Notes under the pieces: model-generated | Databases searched by the model: none | Told to the model about the DNA's origin: nothing | The model's input: the letters and a program-made list of their open reading frames with translations, nothing else | Source of the DNA: Pollenia angustigena | Taxonomy: Eukaryota > Arthropoda > Insecta > Diptera > Polleniidae | Assembly (NCBI GenBank): GCA_930367215.1 | Contig: OV884059.1 | Coordinates: forward strand, 29,937,882-30,001,881 | Length of the DNA stretch: 64,000 nucleotides | Reading direction: 5' to 3' | Translations under genes and position numbers: made by a program | Shown: in pieces, positions 11,054 to 21,500 of the stretch | Numbering within the stretch: position 1 is the stretch's first letter | Layout of the letters: every line of letters begins with the position of its first letter

Positions 11054-12078
11054 CACAGAAAAAATTATTTTTCCAATTCAAACAAAAAATTTGTAGAATC
11101 AAACAATTTTTTGTCTAAAATCGGTCCTACAAACAAATTCGCATATTCAAACAATTTATTTGCATTTTGTTTATTGAAAAAAACGCCGATTTTTTCAAAC
11201 AAATAATTTTACAGAATCAAACAAAAAGTTTACTGAAATTCATATAAATTTCAAACAAATAATTTTGCTGAATCAAACAAAAAAGTTTTGGCACAAGCAA
11301 TGGCGCGCACACAAGCAAGCACTGTTGGCGAAGATGAAGCAGAGCGGCCGGCTGGCTTTGAGACACATTTTTTTGTTGGAATAATTTTTGAACGAAGTCA
11401 TATTTATACTCACAGTGTTTTTCTTTATCACTCACTGTTGCTTTATCCTTTCCTTTGCTAATGAAGAAGAAATGTAACCAAAAACGGCGGCAGACCGACT
11501 CGATATGTTTTCCGCCATCATTCTATTTTTGTATTTGATGTATTTAAACAAACTGTTTGAAAAAATTGAATACGGGATTTTGTTTTTTTTTTTACCAACT
11601 TTGAAACCAACCAAAAATTTATTTTGTTTCTTATAATGTGTTTTTTCTGTTGTTTAAAAAAAATGAAACGTTTTTTTTACCTGCTATTGCTTTTGTTGTT
11701 TTTTTTTTACTACAAACCTCGTCACGCTATTTTATCATTTTTCTTATTGCTGTACTTTTTTAAAGCGTCCAAAAATAGAATGCATGTGTTTTTTGTTGTA
11801 GTTCTTATATTTATCATAAAGAAGTGTTGCTTACAATCAATAAAAAAAATGCAAAAAGACGACAACATTAAAGAGCGTTAAATATTTCATACAAAAATAA
11901 TGAAAACTTCAAACCAATAGCGCGTTTATTAAATTTTTGAATAGTTGTCCACATTTTTGTTGGTTAAATAAAAATCAAACACAAATATTGATTGAATCAG
12001 TAAAAAAATTTGTAGATATCAAAAAAATTTTCAAACAAGCGTTTGTTTGAAAATAATTCGGCAATAATTTTTTCTGTG
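11054..12078. mobile_element. DNA element with CACAGAAAAAATTATT ends and TTCAAACAAA arrays
   Basis: The ends CACAGAAAAAATTATT and AATAATTTTTTCTGTG are perfect inverses, flanked by TA (11052-11053 and 12079-12080). Near both ends the motif TTTGTTTGAA/TTCAAACAAA recurs many times. The middle (about 11455-11590) is homologous to 33045-33180 in another element with similar ends. No transposase. The reading frames inside are low-complexity. Confidence 0.65.
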
Positions 12079-12529
12079 TACTGAAATTCTGTAGCCTTTT
12101 AACGACAAAAAATTGTCGTTAAGTAGTCAAAATTTGTTAGTTAATGATAATTATCATTAAGTGCTATTCTGTTGTGAAATTAGAATAATTTTTGTCGGCA
12201 AAGGCTTGTTTACACTATTATACTTTGCATTAACACATGTCAAAAACTCAAGTAATTTGTAAAAGTGTGATGGTATGAACGCAAAATGATTTATGAAAAT
12301 TACGAGTATTACGAAAAAAAACTTGACATCCCATAGGATTTCATCGTTTTTGAACTTTTTCAAAACAATAATACTTTTCAAGGTTTCATTTAAATGTGCT
12401 AAATTCCTAATTCGTACTATTGAAAAACTGAAATTTATTCTTGATGGGCTAAGCTATTCCAATATCCATAAATGAATAAAGTTTCCTGATGATCTGGCCT
12501 AAGCAACCAGTGAAATTTTCATTTAAAGG
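12079..12529. other. Sequence without a gene; two small hairpins
   Basis: TTAACGACAAAAAATTGTCGTTAA (12098-12121) and AATGATAATTATCATTAA (12143-12160) are perfect inverted repeats. They may be the decayed ends of a short element. Nothing else is recognised. Confidence 0.4.
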
Positions 12530-12964
12530 CAAGGCGAATGTATAAAGGTGACCGCATCATGAGATAGAGATATTCTAGCTATCCCTTTTTATTGAAAAAT
12601 ACTATGTATTTTGTTTTTGTAAAAAGTTAGAGTGAATGTCAAAAAAATTTGTTGAAAATATAAAAAAGGAAATTTTTTTGTTAATAAAATATACACAATT
12701 GCTTAAGAAACTCCTCAATTGCAAATTAATTGTGGCTCTACTTATTCCTTATGCATTTTTAATTTCTTGTGTTAATATTTGTTAACTTTTTTTGTTTAAT
12801 ATAATTTAAATAAGTTTTTTTTCAACTATTTAAATTTTTATTGAATTTTAAATTTGAATTAATTTTTTCAAAAAATGTAAACAAAGCTTGACATTCAGTA
12901 TACACACAAAAAAATAAACAATAAACAGATGACTGGAAAATGTCACCTTTATGAATTCGCCTTG
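12530..12964. mobile_element. hAT-like MITE, CAAGGCGAATTC family, copy 2
   Basis: Ends CAAGGCGAATGTATAAAGG and the inverse of CAAGGCGAATTCATAAAGG. Flanks tttaaagg and tttaaaag match at 7 of 8 positions. The interior (gaccgcatcatgagatagag, a T-rich core, cagatgactggaaaatgtcacc) is shared with copy 3. Confidence 0.75.
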
Positions 12965-13140
12965 TTTAAAAGTAAATAAAATTATGATTTATTTTTGAAT
13001 GAAAATTTTAATAAAATATTTTAAAAATTAATAATAAATACGTAATATTGTTTTGGGCAAAATTTGCAAACGGACTCTTAGTTGAAAATGTGTGTGGTTG
13101 CAAAAAAAATTGTTATCTATTAGCCTTTCCATTTGTACAG

Positions 13141-13336
13141 AAGATATTCTGAATCAAACTGGAAAAGCATACAAAGCAAACATAAGGGGACGGACTATCT
13201 GCAAGATCCCAGTCTTCCTGCTAAGACGATGGACCTCAAGAGTACCCTGATAAGCCAAATACACACGCTTTGTACGCTCCTAAAGAAGATCGATGTGAAG
13301 ATAGAATTCAAAGTTATCGTAAAACATCACACCCAG
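13141..13336 (+). CDS. Candidate internal exon, function unknown
   Basis: A 196-base segment, open throughout in one frame (RYSESNWKSIQSKHKG at the start, IEFKVIVKHHTQ at the end), sits between a good acceptor (cctttccatttgtacag) and a donor (cacccag/gtattt). It is richer in G/C than the sequence on either side. The protein is polar and basic with a leucine/isoleucine-rich stretch; I see no known domain. It could be an exon of a host gene whose other exons are outside or unrecognised, or an old element fragment. Splice sites alone occur often by chance, so confidence is low. Confidence 0.3.
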
Positions 13337-13547
13337 GTATTTACTTTTTAGTATGGACCAAATAATGCATAACATTTTGGGCGTATAATAAATATGGTTT
13401 CCTATTTATATTAAGTATATGATGTGTAGTCCAAAAGGTTTAAATTAAAATGCTCTCTATTTGTGAAAATATTATAGTTTTCTGAAGAAGTCTGTCCAGG
13501 GTACAAAAATAAACAAAACAAAACTATAGCAATAGTTTACATTGCAG

Positions 13548-13969
13548 CAAGGCGAATTCATACAGGTGACCGCATCATGAGATAGAGTTATGCTAGATAT
13601 CTTTTTTTTGGAAAAAATACTATATATTTTGTTTTTGTAAAAAGTTAGAGTGAATGTCAAAATTATTTGTTTATAAAATATACACAATTGCTTTAGAAGG
13701 TAAATCTTTTTCATGTATTGTTAACTTATTGTGGCTCCACTTTTTCCTTGCGCCTTTTCAAATCCTTGTGTTTTTATTTTATATTCACTTTTTTGTTTTA
13801 TAACATTTAAATAAGTTTTTTTTTCAAGAATTTATATTTTTTTTATTGAACTTTAAATTTTATCAAATTTTTTCATAAAATGTAAACAACGCTTGACGTT
13901 CAGTATACACACAAGGAAATAAACAATAAACAGATGACTAGAAAATGTCACCTTTATGAATTCGCCTTG
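13548..13969. mobile_element. hAT-like MITE, CAAGGCGAATTC family, copy 3
   Basis: Starts CAAGGCGAATTCATACAGG and ends with the inverse of CAAGGCGAATTCATAAAGG. Flanked by a perfect 8-bp duplication CATTGCAG (13540-13547 and 13970-13977). Internally homologous to copy 2. The intact duplication implies a fairly young insertion. Confidence 0.85.
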
Positions 13970-14191
13970 CATTGCAGTGAGTAAAACAAATACAATCAGA
14001 GTCTGTATTGTTTTTGCTCTTGAGCACAACACGTAAATTATTTTAAACAAATGAAAGCGAAAATTAAAAAGTTATCAGGAAATACTTTTTTCAAACATTT
14101 GGTGATCTTTTGAGTAGAATTAAAGGGTAGACTAAAAAATAAAAGCAATTCATTAAAGCGCAAAGAATATAAATTAAAAATAAATTTAGGA

Positions 14192-14385
14192 GCTGAGTTT
14201 CAAAACTCGCTACTTGCACATGAAGTAATTTTTTACCAATTTCAAAAAACGTTTAATAAGCTGAATATGACTTTTTTCAGCTGATGCCGTTTTGCTATTT
14301 TATTGGACTATTTTCCTAGAAAAAAAGCGACAGCATCTTATTTTAAATTGCAAATAGCGAGTTTTGGAACTATGCACCGCAAGAA
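14192..14385. mobile_element. Short inverted-repeat element with CAAAACTCGCTA ends
   Basis: TTTCAAAACTCGCTACTTGCA at the left is mirrored by TTGCAAATAGCGAGTTTTGG at the right. No coding capacity. Exact ends and duplication are uncertain. Confidence 0.5.
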
Positions 14386-14410
14386 AAGATTTTTGGAATA
14401 AACTGTTCTA

Positions 14411-15232
14411 TCGGGTGATTTTTTAAGAGCTATAGGAAAGTTAAAAAAAAAAACACATAAAATTCAGAAAAATTCATGAAATCCTTATTTGAATCGATAG
14501 TACGGTCCATATAATTTAATGTTTGAAGATTATTTCATGCAAATGTTGACCGGACTGCGCCTCAAATGGTCCATCCGCTTAGTCCAAGTTTGGCATACTC
14601 TTTCCAACATTTCGGCCGGTATATCATGAATAAATGCTTTAATGCTGTCTTCCAATGTGTCAATTGAAGCAGGCATGTGTGTATAGACATGAGCTTTAAC
14701 ATAGCCCCACAAAAAATAGTCTAAAGGTGTTAAATCGCACGATCTAGGCGGCCAATTGACCGGTCCCGAACGTGAAATAAAATGTTCACCGAACTCGCCT
14801 CTCAATAAGTCCATTGGTAAGCGTGCTGGGTGGCACCGTCTTGTTGAAACCACATGTCATGCAAGTCAAGCTCTTGCATTTTGGGCCCATATACCGCACC
14901 AAACTGTGACTTTTTCATGATGCGTTGGTAGCTCTTGCAATGCTTCTGGCTGATCTTCACTCCAAAATCGACAATTCTGCTTATTAACGTACCCATTGAG
15001 CCAAAAATGAGCTTAGTCGCTGAACACAAGAAGCGCGCGATGAACTTTCTTAACAGAACATGCATTTTGGTAATAAAATTCAATAATTTGCAAGCGTTGT
15101 TCGTTTGTAAGACGATTCATGGTTAAATTATAGACCAAACTGAAGATGTTTGACAGTGAAACAAAACACGAAACGTGCGTCAGCTGTTTAAACCAGTGTT
15201 GCCAAAAAGATAATAGCTAAAAAATCACCCGA
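14411..15232 (-). mobile_element. Internally deleted mariner-like element
   Basis: Ends TCGGGTGATTTTTTAAG and TAGCTAAAAAATCACCCGA are inverses, flanked by TA on both sides. The interior holds a minus-strand transposase relic. A relative with different internal deletions lies at 43908-44507 on the plus strand. Confidence 0.85.
14530..15121 (-). pseudogene. Mariner-like transposase relic
   Basis: The reading starts near 15121 with a Met-Asn-Arg-Leu-Thr-like helix-turn-helix start. An internal deletion then joins the N-terminal region to SRIVDFGVKISQKHC. The second catalytic Asp is visible in MWFQQDGATQHA, and the third lies in CDLTPLDYFLWGYVK, giving the D,D..D type typical of mariner-like transposases rather than the Tc1 DDE form. 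The first catalytic Asp region and part of the DNA-binding domain are lost and the frame shifts several times, including near 14820. The protein cannot function. Its ends may still be recognised by an intact relative elsewhere. Confidence 0.8.
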
Positions 15233-15319
15233 TACAAGTAAAAAGTTTTGTTTTTTTGCAAATTATTTAAGTCGGACCTACTTCCCGGTGAAGGGTGTAA
15301 AACAGGATAATTGATCTAT

Positions 15320-15557
15320 CAGGGCTGTTCTGAAAATCACGTAATTTTAAATCACGTGTTTTTCAAAAACACATGTGTGTTTTTGTAGGGCTTTGAAAAT
15401 TATTCGGTTTTTGTGTTCTTCGGTGTACTTTCGGCAATTGTCAATCACACAAAAACACCAAAACGGAACACCAAAATATCACACTTGTGATTTTAAAAGG
15501 CACAAGTGATTTTAAATCACTTGATTTGAATAAAAGTGATTTTCAGAACAGGCCTTG
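15320..15557. mobile_element. 238-bp palindromic MITE with CTGTTCTGAAAATCAC ends
   Basis: CAGGGCTGTTCTGAAAATCA at the left is mirrored by TGATTTTCAGAACAGGCCTTG at the right (one extra base), flanked by TAT on both sides. Internal AATCAC/GTGATT motifs recur. No coding capacity. Confidence 0.7.
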
Positions 15558-15730
15558 TATTAAATAAAAAAATTATTTAAATGAATATTATGTTACAAAA
15601 CTAAATATTTAAATTCAATTTAAAACTGGATTCAGCATTAAATGAAAAAATGAATGCATATTCTTAAATTTGTATTTTTCTCAAAGTTGTAAGTTTCTTT
15701 ATCTTCTTCCGAAGCATCACGTTAAAACTT

Positions 15731-15887
15731 TTAACTTTTTATTACTCGCCGGTGTACATCAAAATGCTTTTGAAGAAGTTTGTCCACGTCAACCAACTTT
15801 TCTGATTTTGTGTTAACAGTATGAGGTAATCGTCGCGGCTTAATTATTGCTAGTGTCTTCACTTTTTTTATAATGCTTTTTGTAGCT
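15731..15887 (-). pseudogene. 3' part of an open frame interrupted by the LTR retrotransposon
   Basis: On the minus strand the flank of the LTR element is open from the insertion site (AGCT duplication, 15884-15887) to a TAA at 15731-15733, ending LLQKHFDVHRRVIKS. On the other side of the element, 23906-23940 is open in the same frame and begins right after a possible acceptor (gtgtatag). Joined through a single AGCT, the frame is about 65 codons and reads EEHYRSTETSAA then TKSIIKKVKTLAI. I do not recognise the protein. It may be the last exon of a host gene broken by the insertion, or an older repeat. Confidence 0.3.
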
Positions 15888-16200
15888 TGTAAAGAACCTC
15901 CGGTTACTCCGGGTTTGAAGCTGGGGTACGACTCAGTCGCGCCCAGGGTCCGTTACATAAATCTTTGTAAAGAAAAAAAAACACTTATTTGAACTTCGGG
16001 GTTTGCTTCTTTATTTATTGTTTTTTTTCCCTTTAGCACACTTTGCATGGGTTTTACCACACTTTTAACACACTTTGATGGTTTGCTTCTGCTCACACCA
16101 CGATTTCCAGGGAAGCTCCTGCCGCCTTGTAGAGCGCTTGTCGTAACCAGAGCCAGTGCCCTACCACTCCTGCCCTCTAACTCCTACCCTTCGTTCAACT

Positions 16201-16410
16201 TTGGATGTAAATCCAAGACTATTCTAGGACCCTCGGATTTCTGGGTGTTACCTCAGAAGTGCCTACCGCTTAGCCCTTATTCAGTGCTCTAGCCTCCTTC
16301 CAGACTGGATGTAAATCCTAGTCCAGATAAGTTGGATGTAAATCCTCCTCACTTTACTGGTTGTAAAACCAGTACCTGTTCTTCACTAACACGGAATTGG
16401 TGTTACCAAT
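16201..16410. other. Cluster of hairpins with a constant GTAA-type loop, R/U5 side of the LTR
   Basis: Plus-strand inverted repeats around GTAA: TTGGAT-GTAA-ATCCAA (16201-16216), GGAT-GTAA-ATCC with an outer GACT/AGTC (16303-16323), GGAT-GTAA-ATCC (16334-16345), and TACTGGTT-GTAA-AACCAGTA (16355-16374). A related ATTGGT-GTT-ACCAAT lies at 16396-16410. Stems differ in sequence but keep pairing. The same set is at about 23055-23264 in the other LTR. On the element's sense strand the loop reads TTAC. Confidence 0.7.
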
Positions 16411-16558
16411 CCCCTACCTAATTAATAGCACTGGGTGTTTTTTTTCTCCACTTTCTTTTCCTTTTCTCTTTTCAATTTCTTATTCTTACCGGCTCTGTGA
16501 CAACGTCTCACTTTGCAGTCCAAAAAAACCAAGACCCCACATTCCTTAATACTCCTCC

Positions 16559-16565
16559 TTTTATA
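16559..16565 (-). promoter_or_regulatory. TATA box of the LTR (3' copy)
   Basis: TATAAAA on the minus strand in the context gagTATAAAAggagg. The copy that would drive the element lies in the 5' LTR at 23413-23419. Confidence 0.6.
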
Positions 16566-16909
16566 CTCGCATATAAACACACAAATGTTGCTTTGAAGCT
16601 GCTACATTTCTACTTTGGTTTGAACCGCTAGCGGTAAACTCTCACCACCCTGCCTGTTGTACTGCATATGTTGTTTGTTTCGGCTCTCATTCTCTCACGC
16701 TCTTTACCTTCTCTTCTCTGCTGACCACTCTCTGTTGACACTTCTCTGCCAACGCCTCTCTGTCGCTTCTCCTCTGCTGACGCCACTTTGTTGAATACTT
16801 AATTAACCCTGTTAGTCAGTATGACCCTCCACCTACCCCTGACTTAGTTCAACCTCCTGTACCCCATCGACCTCCGGATTATCTGCAACGAAAAAAAATA
16901 AACCAAGTT

Positions 16910-16951
16910 GGCGGATGTATATCCGCCCCCAGTGCATGGATGTAAATCCAT
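16910..16951. other. Two further GTAT/GTAA-loop hairpins near the U3 end
   Basis: GGCGGAT-GTAT-ATCCGCC (16910-16927) has a perfect 7-bp stem, and ATGGAT-GTAA-ATCCAT (16936-16951) a 6-bp stem. The copies in the other LTR are about 6854 bases further on. Confidence 0.7.
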
Positions 16952-17042
16952 TGGCCCCCCCCAGTAAAATAAACAACAGACTTTTATTGCTTTGCGTGAA
17001 CAAACTTTTATTGTGTGTCACAATTAGCCATAATTTTGACCC

Positions 17043-17780
17043 TCACACTTCCCCCTTTCTTACAGGAAGCGCGCGCACCGTCACCCTACCGGTTGCCGTT
17101 ATTTTAATTCGGTATGACACCTCACCGACGTCTCGCCGAAAACACACCTTCCTCCCTTTCTTCACCGCTTCCTGAATTTCCGCCTCTATTTCAGCCGGAA
17201 CCTCCTGGGCGGGTTGCTCAACCTCGGGGTGTGCCTCCTCCCTTACAACCTCGTCATGGAGTACCCTGTGAATGATCTCCTCCAAGCTTCCCAGGCTTAT
17301 TTCCCCCAGCGAGAGTACATCTTCGTCTACACCGCTGAGCCGCAGGTCCTCTTCATCCACACTAAGCGGGTCTCTTTCACCTGCTCGCGGCGGACTCACA
17401 CACCCGTCCATTATTGCCAGCCGCTTTGGGGACACTGGAAACTCGACCAGTGGATCCGGGTCTTCCCCCTCCTCGTCAGTTTCCTCTACCGTCCAGGTAA
17501 TACCGATTTGCGCGATGTACTGACGGTACTTCCGCCGCCGGAGTATATACCTGTCCAGGCTCGCCTCCACCCAGATCCGCGGTTCCTGATCCGACTGCGA
17601 ACGCTCAGTGGCTTGTGAACTGGACAACTGCTCCTCGGGCTCCCACCATTCCCCTTCGGCCTCTGTTAGTAAACTGCCACCCGAAGCCTGGGACGCCGAA
17701 AGCTCCTCATGCGTTGCGTCGTCATCAGATATCACGATGACGTCTCCGTTTCGCAGTTGCTCTTCTTGCCCTGGATCCAT
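17043..17780 (-). CDS. Third ORF of the LTR retrotransposon, unknown function
   Basis: 245 codons between pol and the 3' LTR; the TGA stop overlaps the first bases of the LTR. The position is that of env in related elements, but I see no signal peptide, membrane segment or glycoprotein pattern, so it is not a recognisable envelope. The N-terminal fifth is acidic and contains GDVIVISDDDATHEE (residues about 12-26), which fits the SUMO-interaction motif of hydrophobic residues followed by Ser and acidic residues. The middle is acidic, Ser-rich and low in order-promoting residues. The C-terminal 40 residues are basic (KKGRKVCFRRDVGEVSYRIK) and could bind nucleic acid. The ATG directly follows tgtattgtag, a possible splice acceptor, so it may be expressed from a spliced subgenomic RNA. 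Osvaldo-type elements are known to carry an ORF3; homology to this one is not shown. Confidence 0.75.
   Translation of the reverse strand: MDPGQEEQLRNGDVIVISDDDATHEELSASQASGGSLLTEAEGEWWEPEEQLSSSQATERSQSDQEPRIWVEASLDRYILRRRKYRQYIAQIGITWTVEETDEEGEDPDPLVEFPVSPKRLAIMDGCVSPPRAGERDPLSVDEEDLRLSGVDEDVLSLGEISLGSLEEIIHRVLHDEVVREEAHPEVEQPAQEVPAEIEAEIQEAVKKGRKVCFRRDVGEVSYRIKITATGRVTVRALPVRKGEV
17048..17061 (-). promoter_or_regulatory. Polypurine tract
   Basis: AAGAAAGGGGGAAG on the minus strand directly abuts the 3' LTR, the usual site of plus-strand DNA priming. It overlaps the last codons of ORF3. Confidence 0.85.
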
Positions 17781-18524
17781 CTACAATACACACAACAATT
17801 TTTTCCAGTTAAGGCCACTGTGCACAACACAACAATTACAACCACCCAGCTCTCTACACACTTATACCTCTCCCCGTACCACATTTTGCTATTGCCTACA
17901 CAACTAACACGTCACACTCTGTTGTATCGGTTTTCCATTTACTCACGGTTAATACTTTGTCTTGCTGCTTCGATTGCCGCCGGACTACAGTTACACTGCT
18001 CACTAACTAGTTTTTTTTTTATTATTATTTTTTTTTCCTTGTGCCTCTGTTGCTGTATTACTGTTTTTCCTTTCTCAAGCCACTGGATTTGTAATACGTT
18101 GTTTACTTATTGTTGGTGGCTGTGAGTTTTTTTTCCTCTTTTTTTTTTTTTTTTTGTTGTTTTTTTTTTCTATATTTATTTACTTATTTTTTTCCCACTC
18201 GATTTTTGTTATCATCGCTTGCCGACAACTACCACGACCACGCACTGCTTGTAACAAACTAATTCAATGTGTGCCGTGATTATGCGTAGGAGGTATTGTG
18301 TGTGTGTTGTTTTCTCCCTATGGTTGCGCGCAGGTTTGATCGAACCATCGAACAATGTTGCCATTTTGACGTTTTTATTTCCCTATATAATTTTTTCCCC
18401 TTTTTTTTTTTTTTTTGTTAATTCATTCAGACATATATTATTATTTTCTAATTACTTTAATTCATTCATATACATATTTTTTTTTTTTTTTTTATAATTT
18501 TTCCATTCAATTTCCACTTATGCA
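17781..18524. other. Non-coding stretch between pol and ORF3
   Basis: About 740 bases with long A runs in the element's sense strand and no frame that I accept. It may contain splicing signals for ORF3. The A runs make the length likely to vary between copies. Confidence 0.5.
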
Positions 18525-21500
18525 CTATTCATGGTTTCGATAAAGTTTTATATCACTGACGTGGGCTGTGCGGTGACTCCTTTGTCCGTCCTTGCGTACC
18601 TCTACGATCACTGGGGATATAATTCGATGAATGATATAGGGACCCTCGAATTTTGGGGCTAATTTGGCCGCAAAATTGTCTACCGCACTGGACAAATGGT
18701 GCTCTCTGACTAAAACTAGTTCACCAACTTTCGGACTCCACCTTCTACGACGGAGGTTGTAGTAACGTGCTTGGTCCTTGGCGGCTTTAACCAGGTTCCT
18801 TCTCACCAGCTCAAAAACTTGCTTAAGCATTCTTGCGTTCTCCTGGGGGTCGCGGTTTTCTGTTCCTGTACCTGGTGTGACTTCATCATACAATGTGGCA
18901 GGGAGTCTAGGTTCCCTCCCTTGCACCAAAAAGGCTGCACTATACTGTGTGGTATCAGATTTTGCAGTGTTGAACGCCAGCTGTAATTCTGGCAATAACT
19001 CATCCCACGTCCTCTGGTTGGACCCGGCATACTGCGCGATCATAGTTTTTATCGTGCGATTTACTCGTTCGGTGGGGTTTTCTTGCGGGGTATACGGGGC
19101 CGTTAGTTGGTGTTGTATTCCCATTTCTTTAAGGTAGTTTCTGAACGCCTTGCAGGTAAACTGCGAACCATTGTCGGAGATAAACAACTTTGGCACACCG
19201 AAGTTAGCCAAGATTCTCTCCCGAAAAGCTCTCCTTAAAGTCTCCCCCGTCGCTCGGCGTAAAGGTACAAATTCTGACCATTTAGAAAATTTGTCCGTAA
19301 ACACGAGCATCATCGAATTCCCATGCCTTGACCTTGGTAGGGGCCCGACAAAATCGGCGCACACAATAGACCATGGCTCCTCCGCGATACGTGACAACAT
19401 TTGTCCTGCGGCAAGCTGCTGACTTGGTTTATGCTTTTGACATATCTGGCACCGTCTTACATAACTCCGGATATCTCGAAACATTCCAGGCCAGTAGTAT
19501 TTGCTCGTAATCCGGGCTATGGTTTTCCTGATTCCCAAGTGGCCTGCGGTTGGTGAATCATGATTTTCTTCAAACACCCTCTTTCTCTGCAATGACGGCA
19601 CACATAGTTTCCACGGGGCACACTCCTCGTCACGGTCAGTTGTTGGGAGATGACGATATAGCTGCCCATTCATAATCGAAAAATCAGGAAACTTTTCTGG
19701 TTCTCTTTGAACATCAGCACATTTTGCCTGCCACCATCTACACTCCATCGGGTTCTCTTTTACTGCCTGACACACGTTTACTGGATCCCGGGATAATGCA
19801 TCTGCTACTACGTTTAATTTACCTCTGCGATACTGCACATCAAAACTATATTGCTGAAGCTCCAACGCCCACCTTGCAATACGACCTGAGGGACTTTCTA
19901 TAGAGTTTAGCCACTTAAGAGCGAGATGATCCGTCACCACGGTGAAGCGGTAACCTTCTAAGTAAGGTCTTAGCTTCCTTACCGCCCACACAATCGCGAG
20001 ACATTCCTTCTCCGTTGCCGAGTAATTCATCTCTGCTGGGTTGAGACGTCGACTGGCGTATGAAATAACTTTTTCCTCCCCCTCGACCTCCTGGGTCAGT
20101 ACTGCTCCTAAGCCATAATCACATGCATCGGTTTGTAGGGTAAACTTCCTGGTAAAGTCCGGACATGCCAGTACCGGCGCTTCCGTTAACTGTTTCTTCA
20201 AAACCTCAAATGCGGCCTGCTGCTCTTGGTTCCATCGGAAGTGTTTTCCCTTCTTGAGCATGGCGGTTAGCGGGTGAACAATCTGGGCAAACCCTGGCAC
20301 AAATCTTCTATACCACGAGGCTATACCTAGACATCTTCGTAATTCTCTCACGTTTCTTGGGGGTTGTAGCTCTTGAATCGCTGCTATTTTTTCAGGGTCC
20401 GTGTTAATGCCGTTTTCGTTAACCACATGGCCTAAGTACTTTATCTCCTTTTGAAAAAACTTGCACTTCTCTTTATTTATTACCAGCCGGGCCTGCCGCA
20501 GCCTTCTAAACACCTCTTTCAAGTTCGTCATGTGCTCCTCTAGAGATCCACCTAGCACCACTATGTCATCCAGGTAGGCAAAGGCGTGCGGCTCCATTTC
20601 AGCGCCAATTACTCGGTCTAACGTTCTCTGAAAAGTTGCTGGTGCTGATGTTAAACCAAACGGCATAACCTTCCACTGAAACAAGCCTTTCCCTGCTACC
20701 GTAAAGGCGGTGTACTCTTTGCTATCCTCTGCCATTGGTATTTGCCAGTAACCGTTTTTCAGGTCTATACTGCTTATGTACTTGGCGTTCTGAAGGCGAT
20801 CCAGAATGGCGTTTATCCGCGGTAACGGATACGCATCGGCTACGGATTTGGCATTGAGTTGCCTGTAATCTATACACAACCTTAGGGTGCCATTCTTCTT
20901 TGGGGCCATGACTATGGGGGCACTGTAGGGGCTCTTAGAAGGTTCTATGCACCCATTCCTGAGTAGCTCGTCTACTTCCTCATTTATTTTCCTTTGCATC
21001 TCGGGATTTCGCTGCGTATACCTTTGCCGGACCGGTCTGTCATCTTTCAATATTATCTTGTGTTCAGCTAGAGTCGTGGGACCTCTCACCTCGTTAAACT
21101 TATTCAGCTCCTCTTGCAGAAACGCATTAATTATTTCCTCTTCGCTTCGTTTTATACGCCCTGACGGCGCCACGGCCGTCATTACCTGATTCGAACTGGG
21201 TTTAAACTGTACCCTTTGGTCACCACACTGCATTTCAAACTCCACCGCTCTTAAAAAATCCAACCCCAGTAACACATCATCGAGCATACGAGGCATCACC
21301 CCAACCTCCATATCGCATTCTCTACCGCCTAGTCTCACCCTTACTCGTATCACCTCCCGCACTTCCACTGTTGACCCATTTGCCAGGCTGATTTGGCTAT
21401 CTATGGGTATCACTTCACCATACCCTCTTATCTTCTCCGCCACCCGCTCACTCACATAACTCCTGGACGCCCCCGTATCGATAGTAGCCTCCTCGTGCCG

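Larger units (their letters stand above)
15888..17047 (-). repeat. 3' LTR (1160 bp)
   Basis: Plus-strand ends TGTAAAGAACC and GACCCTCACA, that is TG..CA. Identical to the other LTR by eye except for two single-base length differences, in an A run near 15973 and a T run near 16021. AATAAA poly(A) signals on the minus strand at 16010-16019 would serve 3' end formation. Confidence 0.97.

Noticed and set aside
11624..11881. 85-codon Phe/Leu-rich plus-strand frame
   Set aside because: Low-complexity reading of T-rich DNA inside a repeat element.
16047..16292. Plus-strand frame in both LTRs (starts MGFTTLLTHFD)
   Set aside because: It lies within the LTR, antisense to the element, and duplicates exactly because the LTRs are identical.
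17214..17618. Long plus-strand frames opposite ORF3, and similar frames opposite pol and gag
   Set aside because: They are antisense shadows of the retrotransposon genes; the minus-strand frames have the conserved motifs.
17043..17780. ORF3 as an envelope gene
   Set aside because: No signal peptide, membrane segment, cysteine pattern or cleavage site is visible.
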